From: Candidatus Limimorpha caballi
GTDB lineage: Bacteria; Bacteroidota; Bacteroidia; Bacteroidales; F082
Assembly (NCBI GenBank): GCA_018064605.1
Contig: JAGHUX010000032.1
Location: 1-49,960, forward strand
Length of the DNA: 49,960 bases
Reading direction: 5' to 3'
Position numbers and translations under genes: made by a program. Every line of letters begins with the position of its first letter. Position 1 is the first letter of the stretch. The notes below the pieces were generated by a model. The model made no database searches. It had not been told where the DNA came from and worked only from the letters and a program-made list of their open reading frames with translations. Positions 1 to 8,599 of the stretch are shown here, piece after piece.

Positions 1-2
1 CT

Positions 3-1205
3 TCACCTGACAATGTGGCACATCTTCATTGGCGACGAACACCTTTTCTTCATAACTGTTTTGGTTTCAAGCCGTTAATTTGGTCGAACTCACGTTATTT
101 AGCACAAACCGATATGAATCAGGTGTTGGCAGGTGCCACTCCCCGTCTGATAGACGAATGGCAGTTGATTCCCGAGATTTGGGATGCCGTCCGTTTCACC
201 GTGGATCAGCGGGCGGAGGACGGACAGTTTATTCTCACAGGCTCCGCAGTCCCTCCGCAAACGGACAAAATTTCCCACACCGGCACCGGGCGTTTCGCGT
301 GGCTGACCATGCGCCCCATGACCCTATGGGAGTCGGGCGATTCCAATGGCTCCGTCAGTCTGCAACAGATGTTTCGGAATAATCAAGAGCCTTTGCAAGG
401 AACGAATAGTTTGGATTTGCCCAAAATAGCTCATCTCATCTGCCGTGGCGGTTGGCCTCAGACACTGAACAAACGTACAGCCAACGCCCAATTGGTTCCT
501 GTGCGCGAGTACTTCGAGGCGGTCGTAAGGTCTGACATCTCCCGTGCAGACGGCGTGACACGTAATGAAGAAAGGGCAAGACGCCTCATGCGTTCATACG
601 CCCGTCATCAAGGAACGCAAGCCACATTGGGCACACTGCTTGCCGACGTGAAAGTGAATAACACGGATACATTGACAGAAGATACGGTGCAATCTTATCT
701 GAACGCGTTGCGTAAGATATTTGTCATTGAAGACATGGCGGCATGGAGCCCCAATTTGCGCAGCAAGACTGCATTGCGGACTTCCGACACCCGGTATTTT
801 GTTGATCCGAGTATAGCGACTGCCGCTTTGGGTGTCGGCCCCGAAGACTTGATAGACGACATCAACACATTGGGGCTGCTCTTTGAAACGCTTTGCGTGC
901 GCGACCTGCGTGTCTATGCGGAAGCGATAGGTGGCAGGGTTTATCATTATCGTGACAAGACCGGTCTGGAATGCGATGCCGTCATTCATCTGAGAAACGG
1001 GAGATATGGTTTGGTGGAGATAAAATTAGGCGGCGAGGCATTGATAAATGAAGCCGTGGCGTCGCTGAACAAATTGGAGAACCGGATTGACACTGACAAA
1101 CTGGGCCGTGCGTCGTTCAAGATGGTGTTGACGGCTGTCGGTCAGTACGCTTATCGCCGTCCGGATGGCGTGTGCATCGTTCCCGTCGGCTGCCTGCGCC
1201 CTTAA
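3..1205 (+). CDS. DUF4143-family ATPase, 5'-truncated, P-loop missing
   Basis: The reading frame is open from base 3 to the TAA at 1203-1205. From about base 96 onward it reads as the AAA_14/DUF4143 family: a Walker B-like region (PRLIDEWQ), sensor-like ILTGSAVPP, then the C-terminal DUF4143 part with a PD-(D/E)XK-like pattern (ECDAVIH, then VEIKLGG). In relatives a P-loop lies about 35-40 residues before PRLIDEWQ. Here the frame is open across that distance, but the residues encoded by bases 3-95 contain no GxxGxGKT motif and do not resemble the family. The gene therefore looks decapitated by a rearrangement near base 96 and not merely cut by the window edge. It is probably inactive as an ATPase. 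These proteins are common accessory genes in Bacteroidales and their cellular role is poorly known. Confidence 0.75.
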   Translation, partial: SPDNVAHLHWRRTPFLHNCFGFKPLIWSNSRYLAQTDMNQVLAGATPRLIDEWQLIPEIWDAVRFTVDQRAEDGQFILTGSAVPPQTDKISHTGTGRFAWLTMRPMTLWESGDSNGSVSLQQMFRNNQEPLQGTNSLDLPKIAHLICRGGWPQTLNKRTANAQLVPVREYFEAVVRSDISRADGVTRNEERARRLMRSYARHQGTQATLGTLLADVKVNNTDTLTEDTVQSYLNALRKIFVIEDMAAWSPNLRSKTALRTSDTRYFVDPSIATAALGVGPEDLIDDINTLGLLFETLCVRDLRVYAEAIGGRVYHYRDKTGLECDAVIHLRNGRYGLVEIKLGGEALINEAVASLNKLENRIDTDKLGRASFKMVLTAVGQYAYRRPDGVCIVPVGCLRP

Positions 1206-1309
1206 AAAGGTTGAAAGGTGAAAAGGGTAAAGGGTAAAGGGTAAAGGGTAAAGGTTAAAGGTTAAAGGTTAAAGGTTAAAGGTCTAAAGTCAAAGGACTA
1301 AGGACTGAC
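1206..1309. repeat. 7-bp-periodic intergenic tandem array
   Basis: Directly after the stop codon the plus strand carries consecutive heptads, first GGGTAAA, then GGTTAAA, then drifting to AAGGACT, while the 7-bp period is largely kept. The array ends where the duplicated promoter block begins at 1308. Similar arrays recur at 2787-2807, 3739-3810 and 14184-14225. Confidence 0.8.
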
Positions 1310-1361
1310 GGAAATATTCCGCTGATATTTCTCACGTATATGGGAAAATGTAGTATTTTTG
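1308..1361 (+). promoter_or_regulatory. Promoter block, copy 1 of a 54-bp duplication
   Basis: This block matches 2805-2858 at 51 of 54 positions with no gaps. It contains an interrupted palindrome (GGAA-ATA-TTCC), the stretch TATGGGAAAA, and ends in a -7 box TATTTTTG at 1354-1361 matching the Bacteroidota consensus TAnnTTTG. It lies 61 bp before the ATPase ATG at 1423. Confidence 0.75.
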
Positions 1362-1422
1362 TAGCCGAAATTATTAAATGGCATTTTATAGATATACCAA
1401 AATTTATTAAGCGATATATAAA

Positions 1423-2697
1423 ATGGATAAACAGATTTTTAAACGAATCATTTTAGAAAATCAGCAGGAAATTGTTGAACGCTCGCTCTTTCAACGCTCA
1501 TTGAGTGTGGCAGACAATATGAACTATGCTTTCATAGGCGTGCGGCGTGCGGGCAAGTCATACGCGCTCTATCAACACATTCAGCATTTGGTGGCCGTCG
1601 GACACCGCCCTGAAGAGTTTCTGTATCTGAACTTTGAGGATAACCGATTGGAAAACTTTGTAAATGAAGACTTCGACCGGTTGCTTGACGCATACGCGGA
1701 AATGTATGATTACAAGCCGATGCTGTTCTTGGATGAAATACAGATTATAGCAGGCTGGGAGAAATTCGCCCGCAGAATGGCGGATAATAAATACACTATA
1801 TGCCTCACCGGCAGCAATGCACAGATGCTCAGCAGTGAGTTTATGACTACATTGGGCGGACGTTTTTTGGAGAAGGATATATACCCGTTCAGTTTTAAAG
1901 AGGTGATGGGCTATTTGGATGTTCCCTTTGATGAGCTGGCGCTATTGTCTCCCAAGGGACGTGCCAAAATGATTAAGAACTACAACGACTACTTGCTATG
2001 GGGAGGAATGCCGGAATCCATTGGGCAACAAGACAAACGGGGCTATATCAGCAGCACCTATCAGAAAATCTATTTGGGAGACATCGCCTCGCGTAATAAT
2101 ATCAGCAATACAGTGGCACTCCGGCTGATGATCAAGAAGTTGGCTGAGAGCGTGAGACAGCCGATTTCATACACACGCCTTGCAAATATTGTTTCATCCA
2201 TTAGCGGAAAAGTAACCGTGCCAACTATTGCCGGATATGTCGGGTATTGCGAAGACGCGTGGCTGATACTTCGTTTGCGAAATATGGCGGCGGCGTTAAG
2301 CGAGAAGGAGAGTATCTGCAAATACTATTTCGTGGATAACGGTGTATTGAACCTTTTCCTGTTAGGTGGCGAGACAGCCTTGCTGGAAAATATGGTTGCC
2401 TTGCAACTCTTCCGCCTATTTGGACATGACAAAGATAACGACACCGTCTATTTTTACAACAGCAATGGTTATGAAGTTGACTTTTACGTTCCCGAACAAA
2501 AATGGGCGATACAGGTATGCTATTCCATACATGACATGGAAACTATCAAGCGCGAAATGACTGCACTTGCCAAACTGCCCAAGGCTGTGGAATGCGAGCG
2601 CAGAACCATCTTCACGTTTGATGAAGAGACATCTTTCCAAGATAATTTCGGTACGGTAGAGGTCATCCCAGTCTGGAAATGGCTGCTTGATAATTAG
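1423..2697 (+). CDS. AAA_14/DUF4143 ATP-binding protein, intact
   Basis: This 424-residue protein has a Walker A motif GVRRAGKS at residues 39-46 and Walker B MLFLDEIQ around 100-107, followed by ICLTGSNAQML (sensor 1-like) and a C-terminal DUF4143 region. The C-terminal nuclease-like motif is altered: YEVDFYV is present, but the usual ExK is replaced by QVC, so only the ATPase half looks catalytically complete. It shares the family with the genes at 3-1205 and 23932-25305 but is clearly a different subfamily. A -7 box lies at 1354-1361. The family is widespread and often multi-copy in Bacteroidales; no specific substrate or partner can be inferred. It is followed by tandem repeats and the LRR gene. 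Confidence 0.88.
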   Translation: MDKQIFKRIILENQQEIVERSLFQRSLSVADNMNYAFIGVRRAGKSYALYQHIQHLVAVGHRPEEFLYLNFEDNRLENFVNEDFDRLLDAYAEMYDYKPMLFLDEIQIIAGWEKFARRMADNKYTICLTGSNAQMLSSEFMTTLGGRFLEKDIYPFSFKEVMGYLDVPFDELALLSPKGRAKMIKNYNDYLLWGGMPESIGQQDKRGYISSTYQKIYLGDIASRNNISNTVALRLMIKKLAESVRQPISYTRLANIVSSISGKVTVPTIAGYVGYCEDAWLILRLRNMAAALSEKESICKYYFVDNGVLNLFLLGGETALLENMVALQLFRLFGHDKDNDTVYFYNSNGYEVDFYVPEQKWAIQVCYSIHDMETIKREMTALAKLPKAVECERRTIFTFDEETSFQDNFGTVEVIPVWKWLLDN

Positions 2698-2722
2698 TTA
2701 AAAGGTTTAGAAGGGTTAAGAA

Positions 2723-2807
2723 GTTCAGATGTTCAGATGTTCTGAAGTCAAGAGGTCAAAAAGTCAAAAGGTTTAAAGGGTTCATTGCTAATGGCTAACG
2801 GCTAACG
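2723..2807. repeat. 8-bp then 7-bp periodic intergenic repeats
   Basis: Seven octads run from 2723 to 2778 (GTTCAGAT twice, then drifting through GTCAAAAG to GTTTAAAG). After a short break three heptads follow at 2787-2807 (GCTAATG, GCTAACG, GCTAACG). The period changes from 8 to 7 between the ATPase stop and the next promoter block. Confidence 0.75.
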
Positions 2808-2858
2808 GAAATATTCCGCTGATTTTTCTCACGTATATGGGAAAATGTTGTATCTTTG
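2805..2858 (+). promoter_or_regulatory. Promoter block, copy 2 of a 54-bp duplication
   Basis: This is the second copy of the block at 1308-1361 (51/54 identical, ungapped), ending in the -7 box TATCTTTG at 2851-2858. The predicted transcript start is about 20-25 bp upstream of the LRR gene ATG at 2887. Downstream of the -7 box the two copies diverge. Confidence 0.75.
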
Positions 2859-2886
2859 CGGCTAAAACAGAAATATATAGTCGCAA

Positions 2887-3737
2887 ATGAAAAAACTATT
2901 TTCAATTTTCCTCGCCCTGACGCTAAGCGCAGGACTATGGGCACAAAACAAAATTACTTACACGGCAACGGAAGCGTTGTCTATCAATGGCAATACATTT
3001 AATATTGTGCCTTCATCTCACACTTGGTCTGAACAAACCCAGAAAGGTGAAATCACCTTCAACCCTGATGTTCAACATATTTTTGTAAACGCTTTTAAAG
3101 GGTCCAAGCTAATCTCTATGACCCTACCCGGTACCATTACAACGATTCAGGGGTATGTTTTCTTTGACTGCAGCAGTCTGACCTCCATTACTTTTGAGGG
3201 AGTAGTTCCTATATTTGACGATCATGCATTTAACGGCACTGCTCAGGCCCTGTAACCCTCATTTTGCCGGAGGAATGGAATTACAATGCTGCACCAACTG
3301 ATAACCAAACGGCTTGGCATGGCGGGTATTTCAATTCCAATATTTATTCAACCCAAGAGTCAACGGATAAGCAAGCTGCCCTGGATGCCATCAACGGGGC
3401 TATGGGCGGACATCCTGAAAGTGCCTACTTGCAGTCGTTAGTGGCAGAGCATGTGACAAATATCACGAATGCCCATAATAGAAAGACGATAAACGAAAAC
3501 AGGCAAGCCGCCATCAATAAACTGACACCCATAGTGGCTATCTATCCGATTGCCTTTAATGAAGGCGATGCTGCCGGCTATGCTCGCGGCAAAGCCGAAG
3601 GTATCGAGGAAGGCAAAGCCGAAGCCTTAGGCGAAATGGGCGAACCCTGCACCAACTGCCCGTCTATCGAAGTCACCAAAGGCGACAAGACGGTTAAACT
3701 TTATAACCCGGAGAAGGTGGAGTTTAAGAAGGAGTAG
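2887..3737 (+). pseudogene. BspA-like leucine-rich-repeat secreted protein with one-base frameshift
   Basis: The first frame (2887-3255) encodes a signal peptide ending LSAGLWAQ and BspA/LRR_5-type repeats (GSKLISMTLPGTITTI, then DCSSLTSITFEG). It stops at TAA 3253-3255, just after GTAQAL. The frame shifted by one base continues VTLILPEEWNY, the expected LRR continuation, and runs to 3737. Adding one G next to g3252 would restore a single protein of about 283 residues reading AQALVTLILPEEW. The C-terminal part has an Ala/Glu-rich helix and ends in a short domain with CTNCPSIEVTKGD and VKLYNPEKVEF. BspA-like proteins are surface adhesin-type proteins. The lesion may be a true mutation or an assembly error. 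Confidence 0.8.
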
Positions 3738-3738
3738 A

Positions 3739-3810
3739 GGTTAGAGGTGAAAGGTTAAAGGTGAAAGGTGAAAGGTTAAAGGTGAAAGGTTAAAGGGGTG
3801 AAAGGTTAAA
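3739..3810. repeat. 7-bp tandem array GGTTAAA/GGTGAAA
   Basis: About ten heptads alternate between GGTTAAA and GGTGAAA, with one 9-bp unit, starting two bases after the stop codon at 3737. This is the same repeat family as at 1206-1309. Confidence 0.85.
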
Positions 3811-3845
3811 ACATTTCATTTTTAGGCGTACAGGTCAAATTTTAT

Positions 3846-4055
3846 CACAAGCATACACTTTGAAAACCGAAATCATTTTTTAAGAGAATTTAAAAATTTG
3901 AAAAACACTTGCGGAAAGTGACAGTTTTTCACAATTTTAACAAAAAATTACGCGGCAAATATCATTTTTTCACGTAATAACATCATATGACATCATTTTT
4001 TCACCACTATATAACAACTTTCACCAAAATACGGCCGTTTTACAACATTTTTCAC
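3846..4055 (+). promoter_or_regulatory. Helically phased TTTTTCAC motifs upstream of the acyl-CoA synthetase
   Basis: In the AT-rich gap between 3811 and 4095 the motif TTTTTCAC occurs at 3925-3932, 3966-3973, 3997-4004 and 4048-4055, with a shorter TTTCAC at 4019-4024 and TTTATCAC at 3841-3848. Successive CAC positions are 84, 41, 31, 20 and 31 bp apart, all close to whole helical turns. The motif could be a protein-binding site or simply phased T-tracts that bend DNA. No gene was found in this gap. Confidence 0.5.
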
Positions 4056-4095
4056 CACAAGCACCACATAAAAAATTTCGCTGCGATTTTTGATG

Positions 4096-4103
4096 TACTT
4101 TTG
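4096..4103 (+). promoter_or_regulatory. -7 promoter box of the acyl-CoA synthetase gene
   Basis: TACTTTTG matches TAnnTTTG and lies 23 bp before the ATG at 4127. Confidence 0.7.
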
Positions 4104-4126
4104 CATCGTTTTCAAACACACAGACA

Positions 4127-5911
4127 ATGGAAGAAAAAAGAATTTTCGACATCCTCACGACTTACTTCAAGAAGCACCCGGAACAGGACTGCGCACTTGC
4201 GAGGAAAGAAGACGGCGTATGGAGGAAATACAGCATTGATGAGTACGTGGACACGACGGACATCTTGAGCTACGCTTTCATCAAATTAGGCATCAACGAA
4301 GGCGACAAGGTCGCCATCATAAGCGGCAACCGGCCTGAATGGAACATGATTGACATGGCGATCCAGCAAGTCGGAGCCGTCACGGTGCCGATTTATCCGA
4401 CATTAAGCAAGGAAGACTACTGCACAATCATAAACAACAGCGGAGCGAGATTCGTGATGGTTGAAGGTCTCGTCGTACTCAACAAAATCGAGGAGATAAA
4501 AGACGACATTCCGTCTCTGGAGATGATATACACTTTCATAAAAAGGAAGGAAGAATACCCCACATGGGACGACCTTATTAATTTAGGAAAAGAAAACGTC
4601 AACCCGGAAGAGCTTGAGAGACGCAAGGCTGCGGTAGGTCCAAATGACTGCGCCACAATCATTTACACATCTGGGACGACGGGTACCCCGAAAGGCGTGA
4701 TGTTATCTCATGCGAACATACTCGGGCAGATCAAGGGTCTGCGCGACACGCCTTCCAAAGACTCCACGCGTGCGTTCAGCTTCCTGCCGCTATGCCACGC
4801 CTACGAGAGGACCTTGGTTTACCTGTACCAGTATCTGGGCATGTCGGTGTATTACGCGGAGAACATGGCGACAATCGCGCAGGACATGAAAGACATTCAC
4901 CCGACGATGATGGCCTGCGTCCCAAGGCTTCTGGAGAAAATTTACACCAAGATACGTCAGTCGGGGCAGAAGATGCACGGTCTTTCGAAGAGCATTTTCT
5001 ACTGGTCGATGAGACTTGCCGAGAAATATAAGATCGAAGGCCGCAGCTGGTTCTACAACTTCAAGCTCCGCATCGCCGACAAGATGGTTTACAGAAAGAT
5101 CCGCGAGAATCTCGGAGCGGAGCACTTCGACATCATAGTTTCGGGTGCGGCCAGCATACAACCAAACATCTCAGCCTTCTTCTCGGCGATAAAGATGCCC
5201 GTTTACGAAGGCTACGGGATGACAGAGTGTTCGCCGGTGATCGCCACAAGCTCAAATGTGCCTCACGGCCGCGAAGCCGGATACGTGGGTCCCGCGCTCC
5301 CTGGCGTGGAGATAAAAATCAGCGAAAGCGGCGAGATCCTCTGCCGTGGGACGAACGTCATGCTGGGTTACTACAAGATGCCGGAGCTGACAGCCGAAGT
5401 CATCGACGAAGACGGATGGTTCCACACCGGCGACCTCGGCATGCTAACGGAATACGGTCAGCTCAAGATCACCGGACGCGTCAAGAACCTCTTCAAGACA
5501 TCTCTCGGGAAATACATCAACCCTGACGTCATCGAAAACAAATTCTCAGAGTCAGGATTCTTCGAGAACATCGTCGTTCTCGGCGAAAACGAGAAGTTCG
5601 CGGCGGCACTGATAGTCCCGGATTTCACATTCCTCAAGTCATGGTGCCAGAAACACAACATAATCTTCACGAAACCCTCAGAAATGCTTGACAAGAAAGA
5701 AGTCTCCGACCGTCTCGGCAAGGAGGTGAAAAAAATCAACAACACTCTCGGCGACACCGACAAAATCAAGCGGTTCAGATTCATCTCCGACGAATGGACG
5801 ACAGCCAACGGCCTCCTCACCCCCACGCTGAAAGTCAAGCGAGCCATCATCCAGAAGAAATATCACGAGATAATCGACAGGATGTTCCACGACGGAGCGG
5901 ACAAGGACTGA
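4127..5911 (+). CDS. Long-chain acyl-CoA synthetase (AMP-forming)
   Basis: This 594-residue protein of the ANL adenylating superfamily activates a fatty acid with ATP and CoA to acyl-CoA. Visible motifs are the P-loop-like IIYTSGTTGTPKG (around 177-190), GYGMTECSP (around 366), GWFHTGDLG (around 430), and the hinge/A8 motif KITGRVKNLFKTSLGKYINP, which carries a conserved Lys. Length and order fit FadD15-type long-chain ligases. It stands alone between a phased T-tract region with a -7 box at 4096-4103 and a terminator at 5973-6010. The codons are GC-rich at third positions, unlike the accessory genes before it. Chain-length preference cannot be read from the sequence. Confidence 0.93.
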   Translation: MEEKRIFDILTTYFKKHPEQDCALARKEDGVWRKYSIDEYVDTTDILSYAFIKLGINEGDKVAIISGNRPEWNMIDMAIQQVGAVTVPIYPTLSKEDYCTIINNSGARFVMVEGLVVLNKIEEIKDDIPSLEMIYTFIKRKEEYPTWDDLINLGKENVNPEELERRKAAVGPNDCATIIYTSGTTGTPKGVMLSHANILGQIKGLRDTPSKDSTRAFSFLPLCHAYERTLVYLYQYLGMSVYYAENMATIAQDMKDIHPTMMACVPRLLEKIYTKIRQSGQKMHGLSKSIFYWSMRLAEKYKIEGRSWFYNFKLRIADKMVYRKIRENLGAEHFDIIVSGAASIQPNISAFFSAIKMPVYEGYGMTECSPVIATSSNVPHGREAGYVGPALPGVEIKISESGEILCRGTNVMLGYYKMPELTAEVIDEDGWFHTGDLGMLTEYGQLKITGRVKNLFKTSLGKYINPDVIENKFSESGFFENIVVLGENEKFAAALIVPDFTFLKSWCQKHNIIFTKPSEMLDKKEVSDRLGKEVKKINNTLGDTDKIKRFRFISDEWTTANGLLTPTLKVKRAIIQKKYHEIIDRMFHDGADKD

Positions 5912-5972
5912 GATGGTTTCAGGGGGTTCAGAGCAGGAGTTGCGAAGAGACAGACAAAGACTGACACATCAT

Positions 5973-6010
5973 GAGGAAGGGCAGACATTCAAGTCCGCCC
6001 TTCCTCTTTT
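5973..6010 (+). terminator. Intrinsic terminator after the acyl-CoA synthetase
   Basis: GAGGAAGGGC (5973-5982) pairs perfectly with GCCCTTCCTC (5997-6006), has further pairing inside, and is followed by TTTT. It closes the plus-strand gene before the convergent OmpA gene. Confidence 0.8.
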
Positions 6011-6027
6011 ATAACACCACACATTTA

Positions 6028-7698
6028 TTATAAAATTCGCATTTCGACACGTCTGTTCAACGCGCGGCCTTCCTCACTGTCGTTCGGAGCGACCGGACGG
6101 TTCTCGCCGTAGCCCTTTGTTATGATTCTGTCATCGGAGACCTCCATCCCGACGAGGGCGTTCTTCACCGCCTCAGCTCTTCTCAACGAAAGGTCAAGGT
6201 TGTGTTCACGGCTTCCGCTGTTGTCGGTATAACCAGAAATCTCAATCTTAATCTTCTGGTTTTCAATCATATAAGTAGCCACAGAAGCAATCTCGCCGTA
6301 TGATATGGTGTCAAGGACATCGCTGTCGAATTCAAACTTAATATTATGCAGAATGAAACGTTGCTCGTCCATCACAGGTTCCGGTGCGACCACAGGGTCG
6401 AGGTTAAAAGCGTAAATGTCGTAGCCGCCGAAACCTTCTTCACGTATTGAGGAGATATAACCGACTGTCCCATCGGTACTTACGGAGAACGTCATCTCAT
6501 CGCCTTTGGTGTTGAGCGGATAGCCGAGGTTCACCGGCTCACCCCATTCGCCCTTGTCGTCGCGTTTGCTCATGAAGATGTCATATCCGCCCATTCCCGG
6601 GAAACCGTCCGAGGCGAAGTACAACGTCTTTCCATCGGGATGGATAAAAGGAGCCATCTCATTTCCGGTCGAATTGACGGCGGTGACAGCCTGAGGGTTG
6701 GTCCACTCACCTTTGAAATAACGGCTCATGTAGATGTCAGTGCTTTCGTAAGTCCTTGAATATCTTGTAAAATAGAGTTCCATACCATCAGGACTGACAC
6801 ATGGCTGCGATTCAAGTGATGACGTGTTCACCACGTCGCCGAGATTGACGGGATTGTCCCAGCCGGAGCCGTTGTATGTCGAGACGTAGATGTCGCCCCT
6901 GCCCCTGCTGTCGAGCCAGTCGAAGCCGACGAAAAACATCTGCTGTTGGTCGGCAGACATGTTCACGGCACCCATTCTTTTCTTGTTGTTCCAGTCAAGA
7001 TTCATTGGGATGGCAGTCAGGAAATCGGAATCGACGATGGATGAATAATAAACGCCTTCGATTCTGTAGCCGTCGGCATCCGTCTCGGTCAGCCGGCGTG
7101 TGAAATAAATACGACCGCCGTCTGGAGTGATTTGATTGACGTATTCATCCCCGTCGGTGTTGACGTTTTCGCCGACGTTAACCGGCTCGAAATCAACGGG
7201 ATTATTCACCGCATGGTGACGAAATTCCGCATTGGCGAGCTGTTTCCTCGCTATTTTCAGCCTTTCCTCCTTCTGCGTTTTCAACCCGCAATACCATTTC
7301 AGGATTCTGATGGCATCCTCGAAGTTATTTTCCTCCATATAGATGCCCGACAGCACCACCGCATCCCATGGGAAAGCCGTGGAGTCGATGGCGAGCACTC
7401 TCTCATACGAGTCGACCGTCAACGCATTGTTTTCGGTCGAGAGGCCGAGTTCGCCTCTGAGTTGCAGAGCCTGTGTGAATTTCTCGTCGCGGGCCAATGC
7501 TTTTTCTATGAGTTTCAGCGACTTGTCGTAGTCTTTCTTAAGATAGGCGCTCCTGCCTTTTTTGTAGAGCCGCACAGCTTTCTTGGACGAGGTGTGATAC
7601 GACTGCGCCCACGACATCTCCGTGCATGTCATCAGGGCGAGAAAAAGCATTACCGGCAGAAACGCCGCAGTGAAAACGTTGTGTTTCTTCATATTCAT
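6028..7698 (-). CDS. OmpA-family outer-membrane protein with TPR and PD40 beta-propeller repeats
   Basis: The chosen ATG at 7698 overlaps the folD stop as ATGA, which suggests translational coupling; a second in-frame ATG is at 7692. The 556-residue protein has a signal peptide ending MSWAQ, a TPR-like helical region, about five PD40/WD40-like repeats (GGRIYFTRR, GMELYFTRY, GKTLYFASDG and similar), and a C-terminal OmpA domain (IKFEFDSDVL, ISGYTDNSG, NRRVEMRIL) expected to bind peptidoglycan. In Bacteroidota this architecture resembles the PorE-type periplasmic proteins of the T9SS and other cell-envelope anchors. It is the last gene of ffh-folD-ompA. Whether it is a T9SS part is uncertain. 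Confidence 0.88.
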   Translation of the reverse strand: MNMKKHNVFTAAFLPVMLFLALMTCTEMSWAQSYHTSSKKAVRLYKKGRSAYLKKDYDKSLKLIEKALARDEKFTQALQLRGELGLSTENNALTVDSYERVLAIDSTAFPWDAVVLSGIYMEENNFEDAIRILKWYCGLKTQKEERLKIARKQLANAEFRHHAVNNPVDFEPVNVGENVNTDGDEYVNQITPDGGRIYFTRRLTETDADGYRIEGVYYSSIVDSDFLTAIPMNLDWNNKKRMGAVNMSADQQQMFFVGFDWLDSRGRGDIYVSTYNGSGWDNPVNLGDVVNTSSLESQPCVSPDGMELYFTRYSRTYESTDIYMSRYFKGEWTNPQAVTAVNSTGNEMAPFIHPDGKTLYFASDGFPGMGGYDIFMSKRDDKGEWGEPVNLGYPLNTKGDEMTFSVSTDGTVGYISSIREEGFGGYDIYAFNLDPVVAPEPVMDEQRFILHNIKFEFDSDVLDTISYGEIASVATYMIENQKIKIEISGYTDNSGSREHNLDLSLRRAEAVKNALVGMEVSDDRIITKGYGENRPVAPNDSEEGRALNRRVEMRIL

Positions 7699-8576
7699 CT
7701 TCTTTTTCTGGCTTGTAAAGTATTGTACAGCAATGAGACGATGGTCATCGGGCCCACGCCGCCAGGCACCGGGGTGATCTTCGAGGCCACCTTGCACACC
7801 TCATCGAAATCGACATCGCCTTCGATGCGGTAGCCTTTCTCCTCCGTCTCATCAGGGATGCGGTGGATGCCGACATCGATGACGACAGCACCCGGCTTGA
7901 CCATGTCGGCCTTGAGGAAGAGCGGCTTCCCTATCGCCACGATGAGGATGTCGGCCTGACGTGTCAGTTCTTTGAGGTTCTGCGTCCTGCTGTGGCACAT
8001 CGTCACGGTGGCATCGGCGCCTTTCCGCGAGAGCATCACGCTGATCGGTGTCCCCACGATATTTGAACGTCCGAGGACGACGACATGTTTGCCGGCGGTC
8101 TCAATGCCCGAGCGTTTCATGAGTTCGACAATCCCTGACGGTGTCGCCGGGAGGAAGCATTCCTCGCCGAGCTGCATGAGGCCAATATTAATAGGTGTGA
8201 ATCCGTCAACGTCTTTTTTGTGGTTTATTGAATGGACGACTTTCTTCTCATCGATATGTCCTGGCAGCGGGAGTTGGATGATATAGCCGTCTATCTCGTC
8301 GTCTTTATTGAGGAAATCGACCAGGTCGAGGACTTCCTTTTCGGTTGTCGTTTCAGGGAGTCTGTACACAGACGAGGTGAAACCCACCGAGTGGCAGGCT
8401 TTTTCTTTTGATGCCACGTATGTCTTGCTCGCGCCGTCGTCGCCGACGATGACAGCCGCGAGATGCGGCGGTGTCTGGCCTTTGTCGATCATATCAGCGA
8501 CTTCCGCCGCTATTTCTTTTTTCATCGCGTCAGCGATGACCTTTCCGTCGATGATTTTGTCTTCTGAAACTGTCAT
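7695..8576 (-). CDS. folD: Bifunctional methylenetetrahydrofolate dehydrogenase/cyclohydrolase FolD
   Basis: This 293-residue cytosolic enzyme interconverts 5,10-methylene-, methenyl- and 10-formyl-tetrahydrofolate in one-carbon metabolism. The catalytic motif YVASKEKAC carries Tyr53 and Lys57. QLPLPGH, KDVDGF, the Rossmann segment GRSNIVGTP and the C-terminal TPVPGGVGPMT are all present, and the length is normal. It lies 23 bp after the ffh stop and overlaps the downstream OmpA-family start by four bases, so the three genes probably form one operon. Confidence 0.97.
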   Translation of the reverse strand: MTVSEDKIIDGKVIADAMKKEIAAEVADMIDKGQTPPHLAAVIVGDDGASKTYVASKEKACHSVGFTSSVYRLPETTTEKEVLDLVDFLNKDDEIDGYIIQLPLPGHIDEKKVVHSINHKKDVDGFTPINIGLMQLGEECFLPATPSGIVELMKRSGIETAGKHVVVLGRSNIVGTPISVMLSRKGADATVTMCHSRTQNLKELTRQADILIVAIGKPLFLKADMVKPGAVVIDVGIHRIPDETEEKGYRIEGDVDFDEVCKVASKITPVPGGVGPMTIVSLLYNTLQARKRR

Positions 8577-8599
8577 GTCTTTAATCTCTTATCCTTGTT

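Noticed and set aside
3264..3737. Separate second gene after the LRR gene
   Set aside because: It lacks a start with any signal and continues the LRR sequence in the shifted frame; one broken gene is simpler.
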